Of a DNA stretch of 7,423 nucleotides, positions 6,738 to 7,423 are shown piece by piece. The notes beneath the pieces were generated by a model. The model did not search any database, had not been told where the DNA came from, and worked only from the letters and a program-made list of their open reading frames with translations. Origin of the DNA: Actinomycetes bacterium. Lineage in GTDB: Bacteria > Actinomycetota > Actinomycetes > Propionibacteriales > Propionibacteriaceae. The DNA lies in assembly GCA_023432725.1 (NCBI GenBank), contig JAEYUH010000037.1, positions 1 to 7,423 on the forward strand. Direction: 5' to 3'. The position numbers and the translations under genes are program-made. Numbering within the stretch: position 1 is the first letter of the stretch; each line of letters starts with the position of its first letter.

Positions 6738-7234
6738 CCGGTTGGCTGGTCTCCCAACTGCCCGAAGCCATGCAACGACAGGAACTGCTGGTCGCCTTCG
6801 CCCGCGCCGGCGAAGAGATCGCCGACACCGTCCGTTCCCAGATCCACTCCCTCGACGCCCAGATCGATTCCAACACCGCCACCGATCCGATGCTGGGATA
6901 CCTGGCGAGCTGGTTCGGCTACTCCTTCGACGCCAGTCTCGACGCCGACCTGCTGCGCCGCTTCCTCAAGGAGGTGGGACGGATCCTGCGCCGTCGCGGT
7001 ACCCGGACGGCACTGACCACGCTGCTGGAGGTGCTCACCGGCGGTACTGCCGAGGTGACCGATCCCGGGGGTGTCGTCGGCCCGTCGGAGTCGCTTGCGC
7101 AGGATGTGCGTCGGGTGACGGTCCGGTTGTCACAGCCAGGGCCGCTCGGTCTCGAGCGGCTGACCGCGATCGCCAGCCGCGAGGTCCCCGTGGGCGTCGA
7201 GCTGGTCCTCACCGTCGGGGAGGCTGCCGCATGA
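6734..7234 (+). CDS. Phage tail protein, P2 gpI-like baseplate protein (Afp12-like)
   Basis: 166 residues, ATG start at an ATGA overlap. The family pattern is clear in the centre: a long helix (12-45), then DPMLGYLASWFGYSFDASL at about 51-69 and LLRRFLKEVGRILRRRGTRTAL at about 73-94, with the R-R-G-T turn at 88-90 followed by LLEVLTGG. P2 gpI and eCIS Afp12 proteins share this Ala/Leu-W-x-G and R-G-T-x-x-x-L signature. The C-terminal third (about 125-161) is a predicted beta-alpha-beta unit with a VTVRLSQPG strand and a PVGVELVLTV strand. The product should pair with the gp6/J-like protein as part of the wedge. It is shorter than the Afp12 of Afp/PVC, fitting a trimmed form with no fibre-docking extension; this is an inference from length as I recall it. 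Confidence 0.85.
   Translation: MTGWLVSQLPEAMQRQELLVAFARAGEEIADTVRSQIHSLDAQIDSNTATDPMLGYLASWFGYSFDASLDADLLRRFLKEVGRILRRRGTRTALTTLLEVLTGGTAEVTDPGGVVGPSESLAQDVRRVTVRLSQPGPLGLERLTAIASREVPVGVELVLTVGEAAA
7217..7223 (+). promoter_or_regulatory. Ribosome binding site of the zinc-ribbon gene
   Basis: GGGGAGG seven bases before the ATG at 7231, within the end of the gpI-like gene. It is strong and supports the partial gene at the right edge as real. Confidence 0.65.
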
Positions 7235-7423
7235 CCAGCAACGGACCGCTCAGCGCCACCTGTCCGCAGTGTGCCACCGTCCTGCCCAGCCCGCGCCCCA
7301 CCCTGTGCCCGTCCTGCCACTACCCGCTGGTCTTCGTCGAGGACGGACCGGTCCAGGACAGCGCTACAGAGTTGGAGCGCCCCACTCCCGACCGGGAGCC
7401 TGCCGAGCCCGAGATCGACCCGA
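7231..7423 (+). CDS. Zinc-ribbon protein of the CIS locus, N-terminal fragment
   Basis: The first 64 residues are visible and the gene runs off the right edge. Two Cys pairs, C11-P-Q-C14 and C26-P-S-C29, 11 residues apart, form a zinc-ribbon/rubredoxin-like knuckle (CPxC...CPSC-H-Y-P-L). After residue 36 the sequence turns acidic and Pro-rich (many E, D and P), suggesting a flexible linker to a domain outside the window. The ATGA overlap with the gpI-like gene and a strong RBS show that it belongs to the operon. In Afp/PVC the gene after Afp12 encodes a tail fibre, so this protein may fill another role here. Its function is unknown to me: it could be a baseplate accessory, a regulator, or a scaffold for another domain. 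Confidence 0.75.
   Translation, partial: MTSNGPLSATCPQCATVLPSPRPTLCPSCHYPLVFVEDGPVQDSATELERPTPDREPAEPEIDP

Larger units (their letters stand above)
1..7423 (+). other. Contractile injection system (eCIS-type) tube/baseplate gene cluster, partial
   Basis: Nine consecutive + strand genes encode, in order, tube, DUF4157 protein, LysM hub protein, VgrG-like spike, PAAR tip, gp25, gp6/J-like, gpI-like and a zinc-ribbon protein. This set of baseplate parts, with a VgrG spike and a LysM Afp7-like protein but no capsid, terminase or portal gene in view, fits the Afp/PVC/Streptomyces-type eCIS. Seven of eight junctions overlap and the eighth has a 19-nt gap, so a single operon is likely. Sheath, cap, ATPase and fibre genes are outside the window, so completeness cannot be judged. 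A contractile-tailed prophage is less likely because the LysM, VgrG, DUF4157 and zinc-ribbon combination is characteristic of actinobacterial CIS loci. That is family knowledge, not something tested here. Confidence 0.88.

Noticed and set aside
1..7423. Type VI secretion system or contractile-tailed prophage
   Set aside because: No TssJKLM-type membrane-complex gene and no phage head or packaging gene is seen. The LysM Afp7-like protein, Afp11-like protein and DUF4157 neighbour fit eCIS better. Genes outside the window could still change the view.

Overview
The window is a high-GC, single-strand stretch of a contractile injection system (CIS) gene cluster, of the phage-tail-like extracellular CIS (eCIS; Afp/PVC/Streptomyces-CIS) type. 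GC-rich third codon positions, Arg/Ala/Pro/Gly-rich proteins and GTG starts suggest an actinomycete. Genus cannot be told from this sequence. All nine genes lie on the + strand and are packed head to tail. Both outer genes are cut by the window edges.

Layout: the 3' end of a tail-tube protein (3-266); a DUF4157-type protein with an HELAH motif and a long cationic, low-complexity N-terminus (244-1662); a CIS tube/hub protein with a C-terminal LysM domain (Afp7-like, 1662-2327); a VgrG/gp5-gp27-like spike (Afp8-like, 2320-3942); a PAAR-like spike tip (Afp10-like, 3962-4360); a gp25/GPW baseplate wedge protein (Afp9-like, 4357-4773); a large gp6/baseplate-J-like wedge protein (Afp11-like, 4770-6737); a P2 gpI-like tail protein (Afp12-like, 6734-7234); and the start of a protein with an N-terminal zinc ribbon (7231 to the edge). 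Sheath, cap/terminator, tape measure, AAA+ ATPase and any fibre gene are not in the window and presumably lie on either side.

How the parts would fit: the tube polymerises on the Afp7-like and VgrG-like hub. The PAAR protein caps the spike. gp25, gp6-like and gpI-like proteins form the wedges that hold the sheath in its pre-firing state. The only visible gene that is not a canonical structural part, apart from the zinc-ribbon fragment, is the DUF4157 protein. It starts inside the tube gene, carries a possible zinc-protease motif, has an N-terminus with 19 Arg and no acidic residue in its first 75 residues, and ends in a short charged helix-like tail. It is the best candidate for a cargo, effector or maturation factor.

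Seven of the eight junctions overlap (1, 4, 8 or 23 nt). The only gap is 19 nt, before the PAAR gene. The set therefore looks like one co-transcribed, translationally coupled operon. I see no promoter, terminator, RNA gene, IS, CRISPR or long repeat, and no gene-free stretch above 300 bases.
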